Origin: Parachlamydiales bacterium
GTDB taxonomy: Bacteria; Chlamydiota; Chlamydiia; Chlamydiales; SM23-39
Assembly (NCBI GenBank): GCA_003151315.1
Contig: PLXF01000177.1
Location: 560-10,226 of the forward strand
Length of the DNA: 9,667 nucleotides
Direction: 5' to 3'
The notes under the pieces were generated by a model. It was not told the origin of the DNA. It searched no databases and saw nothing but the letters and a program-made list of their open reading frames with translations. The first letter of the stretch is position 1. Each line of letters starts with the position of its first letter. Below, one piece after another: positions 1-6,367 of the stretch. A program made the translations under genes and the position numbers.

Positions 1-851
1 ACTGGTAGCCCCATTTCGTACATCATGTGCCCCGCTTCGGGCAAAATAGAAAAAATATTGCTCATAAAAGCGTTGGGGAGAATCCTGGTTGTAATCCGAT
101 TGTCATGGGGGTGCAGCCCTGTAGAGAAGGGGTGGCTGGAAAAATCGAGGCGTGAATAGTGGGGATCTGCGGGAAGACTAGAGAGAAATAGTCGACCGAT
201 CTCTATTTGCCGTTCATCAGGAACCTTTTTTTTCAAAAATTGATCGTCGATCTCTTTGGAGGCGGCAATTTTTTTGACTAGTGTAGTCAGCTCTTTTTGT
301 AGAGGGGTAAAAATCGTACTTACACGACGGGTCGTCATGCAAGGCTCATGCAATCCTAGTAGAGCATCGTAAGGGTGGTCTTCAAAGCCAAGAATGTCCG
401 CCTTTTTTCTGTTGAGGTCGATGATTTTCTGCAAGAAGGGGGCGAAGAGTTTGTAGCTATTCTCTTTTCTAGCAATGGCCCAAATTTGGGTCGCTTCCGA
501 TGTAACGAGGGAAAATTCCTGAATAAAGGAAGAGGGGAGTTTCGTGTCCCGTTCAAAAGATCTATGCCATTCTCGTAAACAGATTAACTGTTGGCGCGAT
601 AACCCTTTTACCTTCGGTTTTCCCGACCCTAAATGGATAAGCGCAGTAAGGAGTTTTTTAAATTTACGCCCCGACCTTTCCTCGTGAATGAGTCCGGAAA
701 GTAAAGAAATTTGCCGACTTCTCGGGCCGATGCCTCCAGAAGGCATATAGGTCTCTTGGTCCCAGTGAAGAAGAGATAAGATCGATTCATAGGTGTGGAT
801 TTTTTTTGAATATTCTTTTAGTTCTTCAAAGGCAGGGTGGGGTTTTTTCAT
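1..851 (-). CDS. M32-family metallocarboxypeptidase, N-terminal part (runs off left edge), altered HExxH motif
   Basis: The reading frame is open from an ATG at 851 to the window edge, giving 283 codons of a family usually about 500 residues long. M32 enzymes (Taq and Pfu carboxypeptidases) are cytoplasmic zinc carboxypeptidases that trim C-terminal residues from peptides. Visible family signatures, in order, are HWDQETYMP (residues 29-37), an EPCMTT stretch in the middle, HPF (240-242) and DNRITTR (250-256). The zinc motif, normally HEAGH, reads PEAGH at 271-275: the first histidine ligand is proline (codon at 39-41), while the catalytic Glu272 and His275 remain. The frame is otherwise intact with no stop, so this is a substitution and not obvious decay. 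The start is supported by GAGGAG nine bases upstream. It lies 102 bp downstream of the adenylating-enzyme gene on the same strand. Family assignment is firm; retained peptidase activity is doubtful. Confidence 0.88.
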   Translation of the reverse strand, partial: MKKPHPAFEELKEYSKKIHTYESILSLLHWDQETYMPSGGIGPRSRQISLLSGLIHEERSGRKFKKLLTALIHLGSGKPKVKGLSRQQLICLREWHRSFERDTKLPSSFIQEFSLVTSEATQIWAIARKENSYKLFAPFLQKIIDLNRKKADILGFEDHPYDALLGLHEPCMTTRRVSTIFTPLQKELTTLVKKIAASKEIDDQFLKKKVPDERQIEIGRLFLSSLPADPHYSRLDFSSHPFSTGLHPHDNRITTRILPNAFMSNIFSILPEAGHMMYEMGLP

Positions 852-953
852 GGGGGAGATCTCCTCATTTCGGAGTCTAGGGAGTATGAATATATTGATC
901 AAGAAAGGTTTTTTGGGCAGTAGATAGCCCAAGAAAGAGATTTTCTGAATGGT

Positions 954-2753
954 TTAATAAATATACTTTTTCTTAGCATGAGCCGGTTGTCCAGCCATAG
1001 GACCTGTCGCAAAAGGAAAGATCTCGAGCCCTGGTAAAGGATTGCCTGGGAGCAATTTAATAGCCGCATCGAAATCTTTATTGAATTCTCGGATCTTCTC
1101 GATAAGAAGCTCGTCCGTATTTTCTGGTATTTCAGCATTCTCTTTCAATTCTAGGAGAATATTAAAACCCTTCTCAAGTTTTCGAAACCCGTAATTTTCG
1201 ATTTTACCAAAAAGTTCAGGTAGGCTCTGAATCGCCATGGCTAGGTTTTCCGTGAATACTTTTGTAGCTTGATAGGTTACGGCTCCCTCACGTCCCCAGA
1301 TAAATAGAAGAGGCAGTCCAGTTTGAGAAGCGGGTAGAGCTATTTTATGTTTTTGTGCAATAGCCATGAGGTCGCTCATTCTCATGATTTGGCCTGTATC
1401 CTTAAGATTGTAGCGGATCCTAGGTGAAGCGCGATCGTCTCGTACGCAGGTATAGATCATTTGCCGCTCTGCATTTGATTCGATATAGTAATTCAGAGGA
1501 TCGTATTGGAAGATCATAGGAAGAGACTCTGTCCCGAATAATTCTGTGGCAAATTCGGGATTTTCTTTGCACGATCTTCTTAAGTTATCGGTGAAATTAG
1601 ATTCTTGGCCGATGGGGAAGTCTAGGTCGGATGCGCCGTAGGCGGAAACCACTTTAATTCCGCCCTCCGTCTCAATCCTTTCTCGTACTGTATCAGAGAT
1701 GGCGTCTCCGCCGACTACAGCAACGAGATTAAAAGGTTTTAAATCGAACCCTTTTTCTTTCGCTTTCGTCACTAATTTATCCATAAAATCTGGGTATCCC
1801 GCGATCACATATTTTCGGTCGGAAAATTGAGCGGGGGGCCATGTTTGCAACGTATCGAGGATTTTATCGATGTCAGGCCCAATAGAAAAAGTCATAGCCT
1901 TCTCGAAAAGGGCAAAAGAGGTAGTAATTCCTGTAGCCCAAGGACCCATAGCAAAGGCATTAAGAAAAAAGAGGGGTTGATTGCCAATATGGGATTGAAT
2001 TCCATAGTGCATAAGGGTTTTCATCGTCCTTTGTTCGTCAGGTCCAATCATCCACGTTGTGGGTTTACCTGTTGTTCCTGTAGAGCTGTAGGATTGGCCG
2101 TGATGGGGGATTTTCCCTCCAACATATGTTCGTTCGGTGCCCTGATTGGGTACGATGTAGGTAGCTTTATCGGTCATGGGAATTTCATTGAATGTGGGTG
2201 GGGGATTGAGAGTGAGCTCTTGATAAGCGGGAACGGTACTTCTCGTTTTCCAGAAAATGGCTTTGGCTCGAGTTTCGGAGGCGCTATATAGTGTGCTTTC
2301 TTTTCGGACAAAGAAAAAGCGGAGGCGAAAACAATTCCAAGAAGACAGACTCCATTTCCATACTTTATTCCAAAAGCAGCCCTTCACTTTATCTATACAA
2401 GGGCGAAGCGGCGAAGTGGACTCTTTAGACACGCGGGATTTTTGATAAGCTAAAGAGTTATAGTTGATCGTTTGGCTTAATATTGTTTGTAATCTCGTTA
2501 GAATATCGGAGTCGGAAGGGGGCGTATCTTCTTGGGCTGTTATCCATTTTATTGCGCTTTTACGGTTGAGATAGAATTTTTGGTGTTCGCTTTGTAAAGT
2601 AACACAGTTATGAAATAGGCGTCCAATTTGGCCATGGATCCGAATGCCTGTCTTTCCCAATTCTCCTCGGGGGTTAACAATTCCCTTCTGAAAAACAATC
2701 CGACTTTTCCCTTCAAATTGAACTTTACTTATTTCCCCCAAAGAAATTGACAT
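954..2753 (-). CDS. PaaK/CapK-like adenylate-forming enzyme (ANL superfamily) with N-terminal extension
   Basis: This 599-residue protein belongs to the acyl-adenylate-forming (ANL) superfamily, closest in layout to phenylacetate-CoA ligase-like proteins. Such enzymes activate a carboxylate with ATP and usually pass it to CoA or another acceptor. Visible motifs are the ATP-binding loop SYSSTGTTGKPT (221-232), AYGASD (371-376, the A5 position), a RIRYNLKDTGQI stretch (445-456, the A7 position with Asp452) and the WGREG hinge (486-490, the A8 position). The core starts near residue 160 (KAIFWKTRSTVPAYQ, then IPMTDK at 191-196), making it about 440 residues, the normal PaaK size. Residues 1-155 are extra and unrecognised; 123-151 are rich in Trp, Phe, Lys and Arg. 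The C-terminus ends in a KKKYIY tail whose lysines could supply the A10 lysine. AGAGG lies seven bases before the ATG. The substrate is unknown, and no acyl-carrier protein or pathway partner is visible nearby. Confidence 0.82.
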   Translation of the reverse strand: MSISLGEISKVQFEGKSRIVFQKGIVNPRGELGKTGIRIHGQIGRLFHNCVTLQSEHQKFYLNRKSAIKWITAQEDTPPSDSDILTRLQTILSQTINYNSLAYQKSRVSKESTSPLRPCIDKVKGCFWNKVWKWSLSSWNCFRLRFFFVRKESTLYSASETRAKAIFWKTRSTVPAYQELTLNPPPTFNEIPMTDKATYIVPNQGTERTYVGGKIPHHGQSYSSTGTTGKPTTWMIGPDEQRTMKTLMHYGIQSHIGNQPLFFLNAFAMGPWATGITTSFALFEKAMTFSIGPDIDKILDTLQTWPPAQFSDRKYVIAGYPDFMDKLVTKAKEKGFDLKPFNLVAVVGGDAISDTVRERIETEGGIKVVSAYGASDLDFPIGQESNFTDNLRRSCKENPEFATELFGTESLPMIFQYDPLNYYIESNAERQMIYTCVRDDRASPRIRYNLKDTGQIMRMSDLMAIAQKHKIALPASQTGLPLLFIWGREGAVTYQATKVFTENLAMAIQSLPELFGKIENYGFRKLEKGFNILLELKENAEIPENTDELLIEKIREFNKDFDAAIKLLPGNPLPGLEIFPFATGPMAGQPAHAKKKYIY

Positions 2754-2782
2754 AATTAAACCTCTGCTGATTGTTAACTAAT

Positions 2783-2811
2783 AGTTTAATTAAAAATGTA
2801 ATTAATTTCAA
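2783..2811 (-). promoter_or_regulatory. Candidate sigma-70-type promoter for the adenylating-enzyme gene
   Basis: Read on the minus strand, a TTGAAA box (2806-2811) and a TAAACT box (2783-2788) are separated by 17 bases. They match the -35 and -10 consensus at five and four of six positions. Transcription would start near 2776, leaving a leader of about 23 bases that contains the AGAGG ribosome-binding site at 2761-2765. The surrounding gap is very AT-rich, so chance matches are likely and other -10-like boxes exist nearby. Confidence 0.35.
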
Positions 2812-2825
2812 TATAAATGGAAAAG

Positions 2826-2860
2826 TATAATAATAGTGATGAATTATAATAATTATTATA
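2826..2860. repeat. AT-only direct and inverted repeats between lptG and the adenylating-enzyme gene
   Basis: The nonamer TATAATAAT occurs at 2826-2834 and again at 2845-2853. Its inverted copy lies at 2852-2860, so 2845-2860 is a perfect 16-bp palindrome. It sits 18 bp past the lptG stop codon and about 50 bp upstream of the candidate promoter start point. It could be an AT-rich upstream element or a protein-binding site. It consists only of A and T, so it may equally be low-complexity sequence. Confidence 0.45.
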
Positions 2861-2877
2861 TGGTTTGTGGTGGTTTC

Positions 2878-3924
2878 TTAGAGAGTTTTTCGGAAGGCGG
2901 GGAAAAAGAGGGCATAGAGGAGAATGAGGGGGGCTAGGATGAAAAAGGGGGAGATTACCTGATTTTCCCCTAGAATGAGCATCCCATCTAGAACCATCAT
3001 TATCGATACAAAGGCAAAAAGGGCAATGGTTGTAGTTAGAAAGGGGGCTGTATGCCGGGAGAAGCGGCAAGCTATAGGACCTACGGCAAAAGGGATTAAA
3101 AAGAAGAGAAGGGGATGGGAGAACTTATAGAGTAAATGGGCCAGGAGACTGCGCCACTCGGCCGTTTTGGCCCCTATCTGTGTGAAAAGCTGAGACAAAG
3201 AGCGGTTTTCGAAAGGGATAAAGGGCTTGAATATCTCCTCTTTATCCATCTCAATTTCGGGAAAGAACCTCTGGGTAAAACTCGCTGTTTTAACGAGCTT
3301 GGAGGAGGAATCCCTCTCAAACAGATCGACATACCGCCCTCGGAGCGGATCGACATCGAGGCTTTTCATATGCCACAATTTAGTGGGGGTTTCGATCCAG
3401 AAAAGGTCGAATAGTTCCCCTTTTTTTTCGTCATAGCGCTGGTAGATGAGTTCCGTTCCATCGGCGAGGCCTATTGTATGGACATGTTCGCGCAACGAAC
3501 GCTTTTTCTTTTTTGCATACACCGTCTGAAAGGTCTGAATCCTTTTTTTGGCCTCGGGGGCAAGCCATTGGTGATTAGCTATAGAGAGGAAAAACAGGAG
3601 GGTGGCGAGAATAAAAAAGGGCTTAAGCATTTTTTTTATCGAAAGTCCCCCCATTTGGAGGGCGACAAGTTCTTGGTGGATATTGAGATCGAACAGGACC
3701 TGAATCGTGGCTAGTAGAAAGGAGAGGGCAAAAAAGAGGGGAAGTAGGTAGGAAAATTGGTCGATATAATAGAGGAGGGTTTCTAGGTCGGGAAGAAATC
3801 CTCGGTTTACAAATTTACCGCTTCGTGTGGCAAGATCGACAAAAGAGTAGAGGGAGAAAGAGAGGCCCAAAATAAAGAGAAATACTTTTAGTAGGCGGAA
3901 AAAAAGGTAGCGCTGCCAAATCAT
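2878..3924 (-). CDS. lptG: LptG-like YjgP/YjgQ-family permease of the LPS transporter
   Basis: This 348-residue inner-membrane protein has the YjgP/YjgQ layout: three N-terminal membrane segments (about 10-30, 56-77, 98-118), a soluble periplasmic domain of about 145 residues, and three C-terminal segments (about 266-284, 295-316, 322-341). The conserved cytoplasmic loop appears as ELVALQMGGLSIKKMLKP (85-102). With LptF and the ATPase LptB, LptG extracts lipopolysaccharide, here presumably chlamydial lipooligosaccharide, from the inner membrane and feeds it to the periplasmic Lpt bridge. Its ATG overlaps the stop of the upstream lptF-like gene by ATGA, with GAGGAGG ending three bases before the start, which implies translational coupling. 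Two A8 runs occur in its coding strand (complement of 3421-3428 and 3630-3637). The family is certain. The G versus F label rests on gene order and length and could be exchanged. Confidence 0.88.
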   Translation of the reverse strand: MIWQRYLFFRLLKVFLFILGLSFSLYSFVDLATRSGKFVNRGFLPDLETLLYYIDQFSYLLPLFFALSFLLATIQVLFDLNIHQELVALQMGGLSIKKMLKPFFILATLLFFLSIANHQWLAPEAKKRIQTFQTVYAKKKKRSLREHVHTIGLADGTELIYQRYDEKKGELFDLFWIETPTKLWHMKSLDVDPLRGRYVDLFERDSSSKLVKTASFTQRFFPEIEMDKEEIFKPFIPFENRSLSQLFTQIGAKTAEWRSLLAHLLYKFSHPLLFFLIPFAVGPIACRFSRHTAPFLTTTIALFAFVSIMMVLDGMLILGENQVISPFFILAPLILLYALFFPAFRKTL

Positions 3925-3934
3925 ACGCCTCCTC
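3921..3934 (-). promoter_or_regulatory. ATGA overlap and close-set Shine-Dalgarno of lptG
   Basis: On the minus strand GAGGAGG (3928-3934) is followed after only three bases by ATGA (3924-3921), which is both the lptG start and the lptF stop. The strong, very close site lies inside the last lptF codons (Arg-Gly-Gly-Val). It suggests that ribosomes finishing lptF re-initiate on lptG, keeping the two permease subunits in step. Confidence 0.6.
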
Positions 3935-5006
3935 GAGAAAAGGTGGAAAATTTATAGATGCTGGCAAACCAAAGGAAGGGATGGGGCGCAAGAAGGGTGA
4001 TGGTGGCTAAAAGAGGATTGTCTTTTAGACTTTTCCCTAAAACATAACTCACAAGGACCAGAAGGGTAAGAGCTAAGGCGATGATCAGTCCCCTTTTTTT
4101 TGGGCGCCGCCCCGCTTCAATGCCAAAGGCGCAACCCAGAAGGGTGAAGCTAAAAACAGAGCCACTTAGGGAATAGCGACGCAGGATTTCGATTTGGGCA
4201 GATCCCCCCTGTTTGGTTTTTCCCTTTTTTTGGACCTGGAGATGGCGGAAACTTAAGCTACTTGCGTCAAGGTGAGGACGGTTTTTTTTTATGGCTTGAG
4301 ATAAAAGGGGAGCGTGAGTCGACATGAAAGACTGATTTTCAATGACGAGAGGATCAAAGTTTTCTTTGCCTTCCCCCTCTAAATGGGAGAGGATGGCCAT
4401 GTTTTTCCCCAAAAGTTCCCCCTTTTCAATCCATAGATTATCTGCGAGGATTAAGCTCAATCGGTTATTGCTCTCATTGTGAGCAATCATAATAAAATTA
4501 TCGGCCATTTTTCCCTCTTCTTTGACCGATATATTCAGATAGACGTTTTTGAGTTTCACAAGTTGTTGACGCTGAAGGAGAAGGAGGGGGTTTGCTGTGG
4601 TTTTTCGATACAGTAAAGTCTTCGATTCTCTGCGGCAAAAAGGGGTAAGCTCGGCACACATAGAAAAATTGAGAAGGCTTAATGAGAGGGAGGCTAGGAG
4701 GAGCGGCGCTGTGATTTTTCTTAGGCTCACCCCAGACGCGCAGAAAGCGGTGAGTTCGCAAGAGCGGCTTAGGCGTTGAAACAAGAGGAGTGACGCGATT
4801 AGGGCTGAAATCGGAATTGCGATCGGCAAAATCAGGGGGAATTGGTACACTATAAAGAGTCCCGTTTTCCCCCAATCTGCGCTAAGGGCAGCAAAGCGGG
4901 CGATTTCTCTAAATCGGGAGACAAAAAGGACTGCGATAAAGGTTGAGACCGATAAGAAAAAGACACGCAAGTAGCTTTGCAGCAAATAGCGCCAGAGGAT
5001 AGGCAT
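3921..5006 (-). CDS. lptF: LptF-like YjgP/YjgQ-family permease of the LPS transporter
   Basis: This 361-residue permease has membrane segments at about 11-30, 48-75 and 97-118, a periplasmic domain at about 120-270, and segments at about 280-297, 306-325 and 331-352. The conserved loop reads CELTAFCASGVSLRKITAP (83-101). The IEILRRYSLSGSVFSF stretch (272-287) leads into the fourth segment as in family members. The MPILWRYLL start aligns with the usual LptF opening, supporting the ATG at 5006. There is no purine-rich ribosome-binding site before it; instead a TATCAT hexamer lies six bases upstream, so the message may be leaderless. It is first in a two-gene unit with lptG and diverges from tilS with about 3 bp between starts. 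The coding strand contains A9 and A8 runs (complement of 4282-4290 and 4094-4101). Function is inferred from the family. LptF and LptG together form the channel with LptB, which is not in this window. Confidence 0.88.
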   Translation of the reverse strand: MPILWRYLLQSYLRVFFLSVSTFIAVLFVSRFREIARFAALSADWGKTGLFIVYQFPLILPIAIPISALIASLLLFQRLSRSCELTAFCASGVSLRKITAPLLLASLSLSLLNFSMCAELTPFCRRESKTLLYRKTTANPLLLLQRQQLVKLKNVYLNISVKEEGKMADNFIMIAHNESNNRLSLILADNLWIEKGELLGKNMAILSHLEGEGKENFDPLVIENQSFMSTHAPLLSQAIKKNRPHLDASSLSFRHLQVQKKGKTKQGGSAQIEILRRYSLSGSVFSFTLLGCAFGIEAGRRPKKRGLIIALALTLLVLVSYVLGKSLKDNPLLATITLLAPHPFLWFASIYKFSTFSRGGV

Positions 5007-5009
5007 AAG

Positions 5010-6209
5010 ATGATGATAGGAGATCTTCGGTTAAGAGCAAAAGAGTTTTTCCAAAAAAATGGGGATGGGATTTGTCCTCTTCTTCTTGGCTATTCGGGGG
5101 GACCCGACTCGAAAGCTCTTCTCTATTTACTCCTTGAATGTGGCCTTCGTCCCCATGTCGCCCATGTCGATCATGGCTGGCGCGAAGAGAGTCGAGACGA
5201 GGCTGAAGAGATTCGCAAAGAGATCGAATCTTTGGGTCTACCCTTCTATACAACTCGATTAAACCCCGACCCGCGAGAAGCTGTGGCCCGAGACATGAGG
5301 CTCGCTTTTTTCGCCTCTTTATGTGAAGAGATCCCTTTCCAGGCATTACTTTTGGCTCATCAAGCGGACGACTGGGCCGAAACGGCCTTAAAGAGGACGT
5401 TAGAAGGAGCCCATCTAGTCTATTTGGCGGGGATGGGGGAAATCTCCCATTGGGGACCCGTGCCCCTGTGGCGCCCCTTACACAAAGTCCCCCGTACTAC
5501 TATTATAGAGTACATCAAGGAAAAGGGGCTCAAGACTCTGGAAGATCCCACTAATTCTAATCCTCGGTATTTGCGGGCCCGAATGAGGACCCAAATCATC
5601 CCCGACTTGGCGAAAGCCTTTGGCAAAGAGATTTTAGACAACTTAGTGTGCTTGGCGGAAAGATCTCAGGAACTAAAGGAATATCTCGATAAACGGACGC
5701 AAGAGGCTGTCTCGAAGATCGAAAAGGGTCCTTGGGGTCTATTGATGCCCCCCATTTTACAAGAAAAGGTGGAGATTAGACACGCGCTGCAGAGGACGGG
5801 AGTCCCTTTTACCCGGACGATCCTGGAAGGGGTCGTTGAAGCGATAGGGAGTCGATTACCCAACCGGAAGTTTGGACAGCGGATAATTGTCGATCGGGGC
5901 TGGTTTTTCTATTTAGCCGAGCGTTTACCCCAATCGGGGGAGATGCTCGAGCTGAAAAAGGGGTTGGCTCGATGGGGTGATTGGGATGTGGAGATTGTGG
6001 AAGGGGAGGAAAGGCCCCGCGCCGACCTTTGCGCCATATGGAGCGGCTCCTTTACTCTGACGCCTGGCCGACCCATGAAGGAGAAGCTCCCCGCTTTTCT
6101 CCGTCAATTGCTCCCCCTCTCTTTTTCCTCCTTTCCAAAAACGGAACCCCCACCCTTTTTTGTCCTCCGATTTTCGGCACACCTAAGAGATTTGGCCTCA
6201 CAAGGTTGA
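5010..6209 (+). CDS. tilS: tRNA(Ile)-lysidine synthase TilS
   Basis: TilS uses ATP to attach lysine to C34 of the tRNA(Ile) with a CAU anticodon, converting it to an AUA reader. Numbering from the ATG at 5010 (399 residues), the PP-loop ATP site is SGGPDS (29-34), followed by AHVDHG (51-56), HQADDWAET (117-125; the Gln common in HHxDDQAET is Trp) and DPTNSNPRYLRARMR (179-193). The C-terminal half is divergent but ends in a TilS_C-like region (LPAFLRQLLP). I chose ATG 5010, or the adjacent ATG 5013, because AGAGGA (4994-4999) and AGG (5001-5003) lie upstream. An in-frame TTG at 4977 would add 11 residues and run into lptF. The start nearly abuts divergent lptF, so its promoter must lie inside lptF coding sequence; I see no convincing one. 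ftsH follows in the same direction after 158 bp. Confidence 0.93.
   Translation: MMIGDLRLRAKEFFQKNGDGICPLLLGYSGGPDSKALLYLLLECGLRPHVAHVDHGWREESRDEAEEIRKEIESLGLPFYTTRLNPDPREAVARDMRLAFFASLCEEIPFQALLLAHQADDWAETALKRTLEGAHLVYLAGMGEISHWGPVPLWRPLHKVPRTTIIEYIKEKGLKTLEDPTNSNPRYLRARMRTQIIPDLAKAFGKEILDNLVCLAERSQELKEYLDKRTQEAVSKIEKGPWGLLMPPILQEKVEIRHALQRTGVPFTRTILEGVVEAIGSRLPNRKFGQRIIVDRGWFFYLAERLPQSGEMLELKKGLARWGDWDVEIVEGEERPRADLCAIWSGSFTLTPGRPMKEKLPAFLRQLLPLSFSSFPKTEPPPFFVLRFSAHLRDLASQG
5013..5018 (-). promoter_or_regulatory. -10-like hexamer for a possibly leaderless lptF, overlapping the tilS start
   Basis: Read leftward, TATCAT (five of six matches to the -10 consensus) is followed by six bases and then the lptF ATG at 5006, the spacing expected if transcription begins at the A of the start codon. 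A weak -35 candidate (TTGCTC) sits 16 bases further upstream. On the plus strand the same bases form part of the tilS ATGATGATA start region. There is no ribosome-binding site for lptF, which is consistent with leaderless initiation but does not prove it. Confidence 0.35.
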
Positions 6210-6281
6210 AAAAATTCTTCGTGGGGGACGCAGACAATTTATATTTTTTTTGCTATGAGCTGGTTTTTACCCCGGATGCGC

Positions 6282-6311
6282 TTTACTTTTATGGGTCGAA
6301 AGTGCTTTAAT
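6282..6311 (+). promoter_or_regulatory. Candidate extended -10 promoter for ftsH
   Basis: TTTACT (6282-6287) and TTTAAT (6306-6311) are 18 bases apart, and the -10 is preceded by TG plus one base (6303-6305), an extended -10 element. Transcription would begin near 6318, giving a leader of about 50 bases before the ftsH ATG. It implies that ftsH can be expressed separately from tilS. The leader has only a weak AAAGG (6353-6357) as ribosome-binding site, ten bases from the ATG. Confidence 0.4.
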
Positions 6312-6367
6312 TACTCCGATGCAAACATAATCAGAAGTAAGAAATTCGAATTAAAGGCGGCAGAAGA

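Noticed and set aside
356..578. Open frames on both strands within the M32 gene
   Set aside because: They are shadows of the M32 reading frame, which matches the family throughout. Their translations show no domain character.
855..864. Perfect palindrome GGAGATCTCC covering part of the M32 ribosome-binding site
   Set aside because: As RNA it could form only about three pairs around a four-base loop, too weak to argue for translational control. A chance 10-bp palindrome is plausible.
913..932. Inverted repeat TTGGGC/GCCCAA with an eight-base loop between the adenylating-enzyme and M32 genes
   Set aside because: On the minus strand, the direction of both genes, the stem is followed by A residues and not U, so it does not look like an intrinsic terminator. 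The stem is only six pairs.
1827..2445. Plus-strand open frames (154 and 62 codons) opposite the adenylating-enzyme gene
   Set aside because: They lie antisense to a recognised protein and have no ribosome-binding context or recognisable motifs.
4498..4875. Second minus-strand frame of 125 codons inside lptF
   Set aside because: It is an alternative frame of a clear LptF coding region, and its Pro/Ser-rich translation reflects the complement composition.
4977..5009. Upstream TTG start for tilS adding 11 residues
   Set aside because: It would overlap the lptF coding start, lacks a ribosome-binding site and adds residues without family similarity. ATG 5010 or 5013 has AGAGGA and AGG upstream and gives a normal TilS N-terminus.
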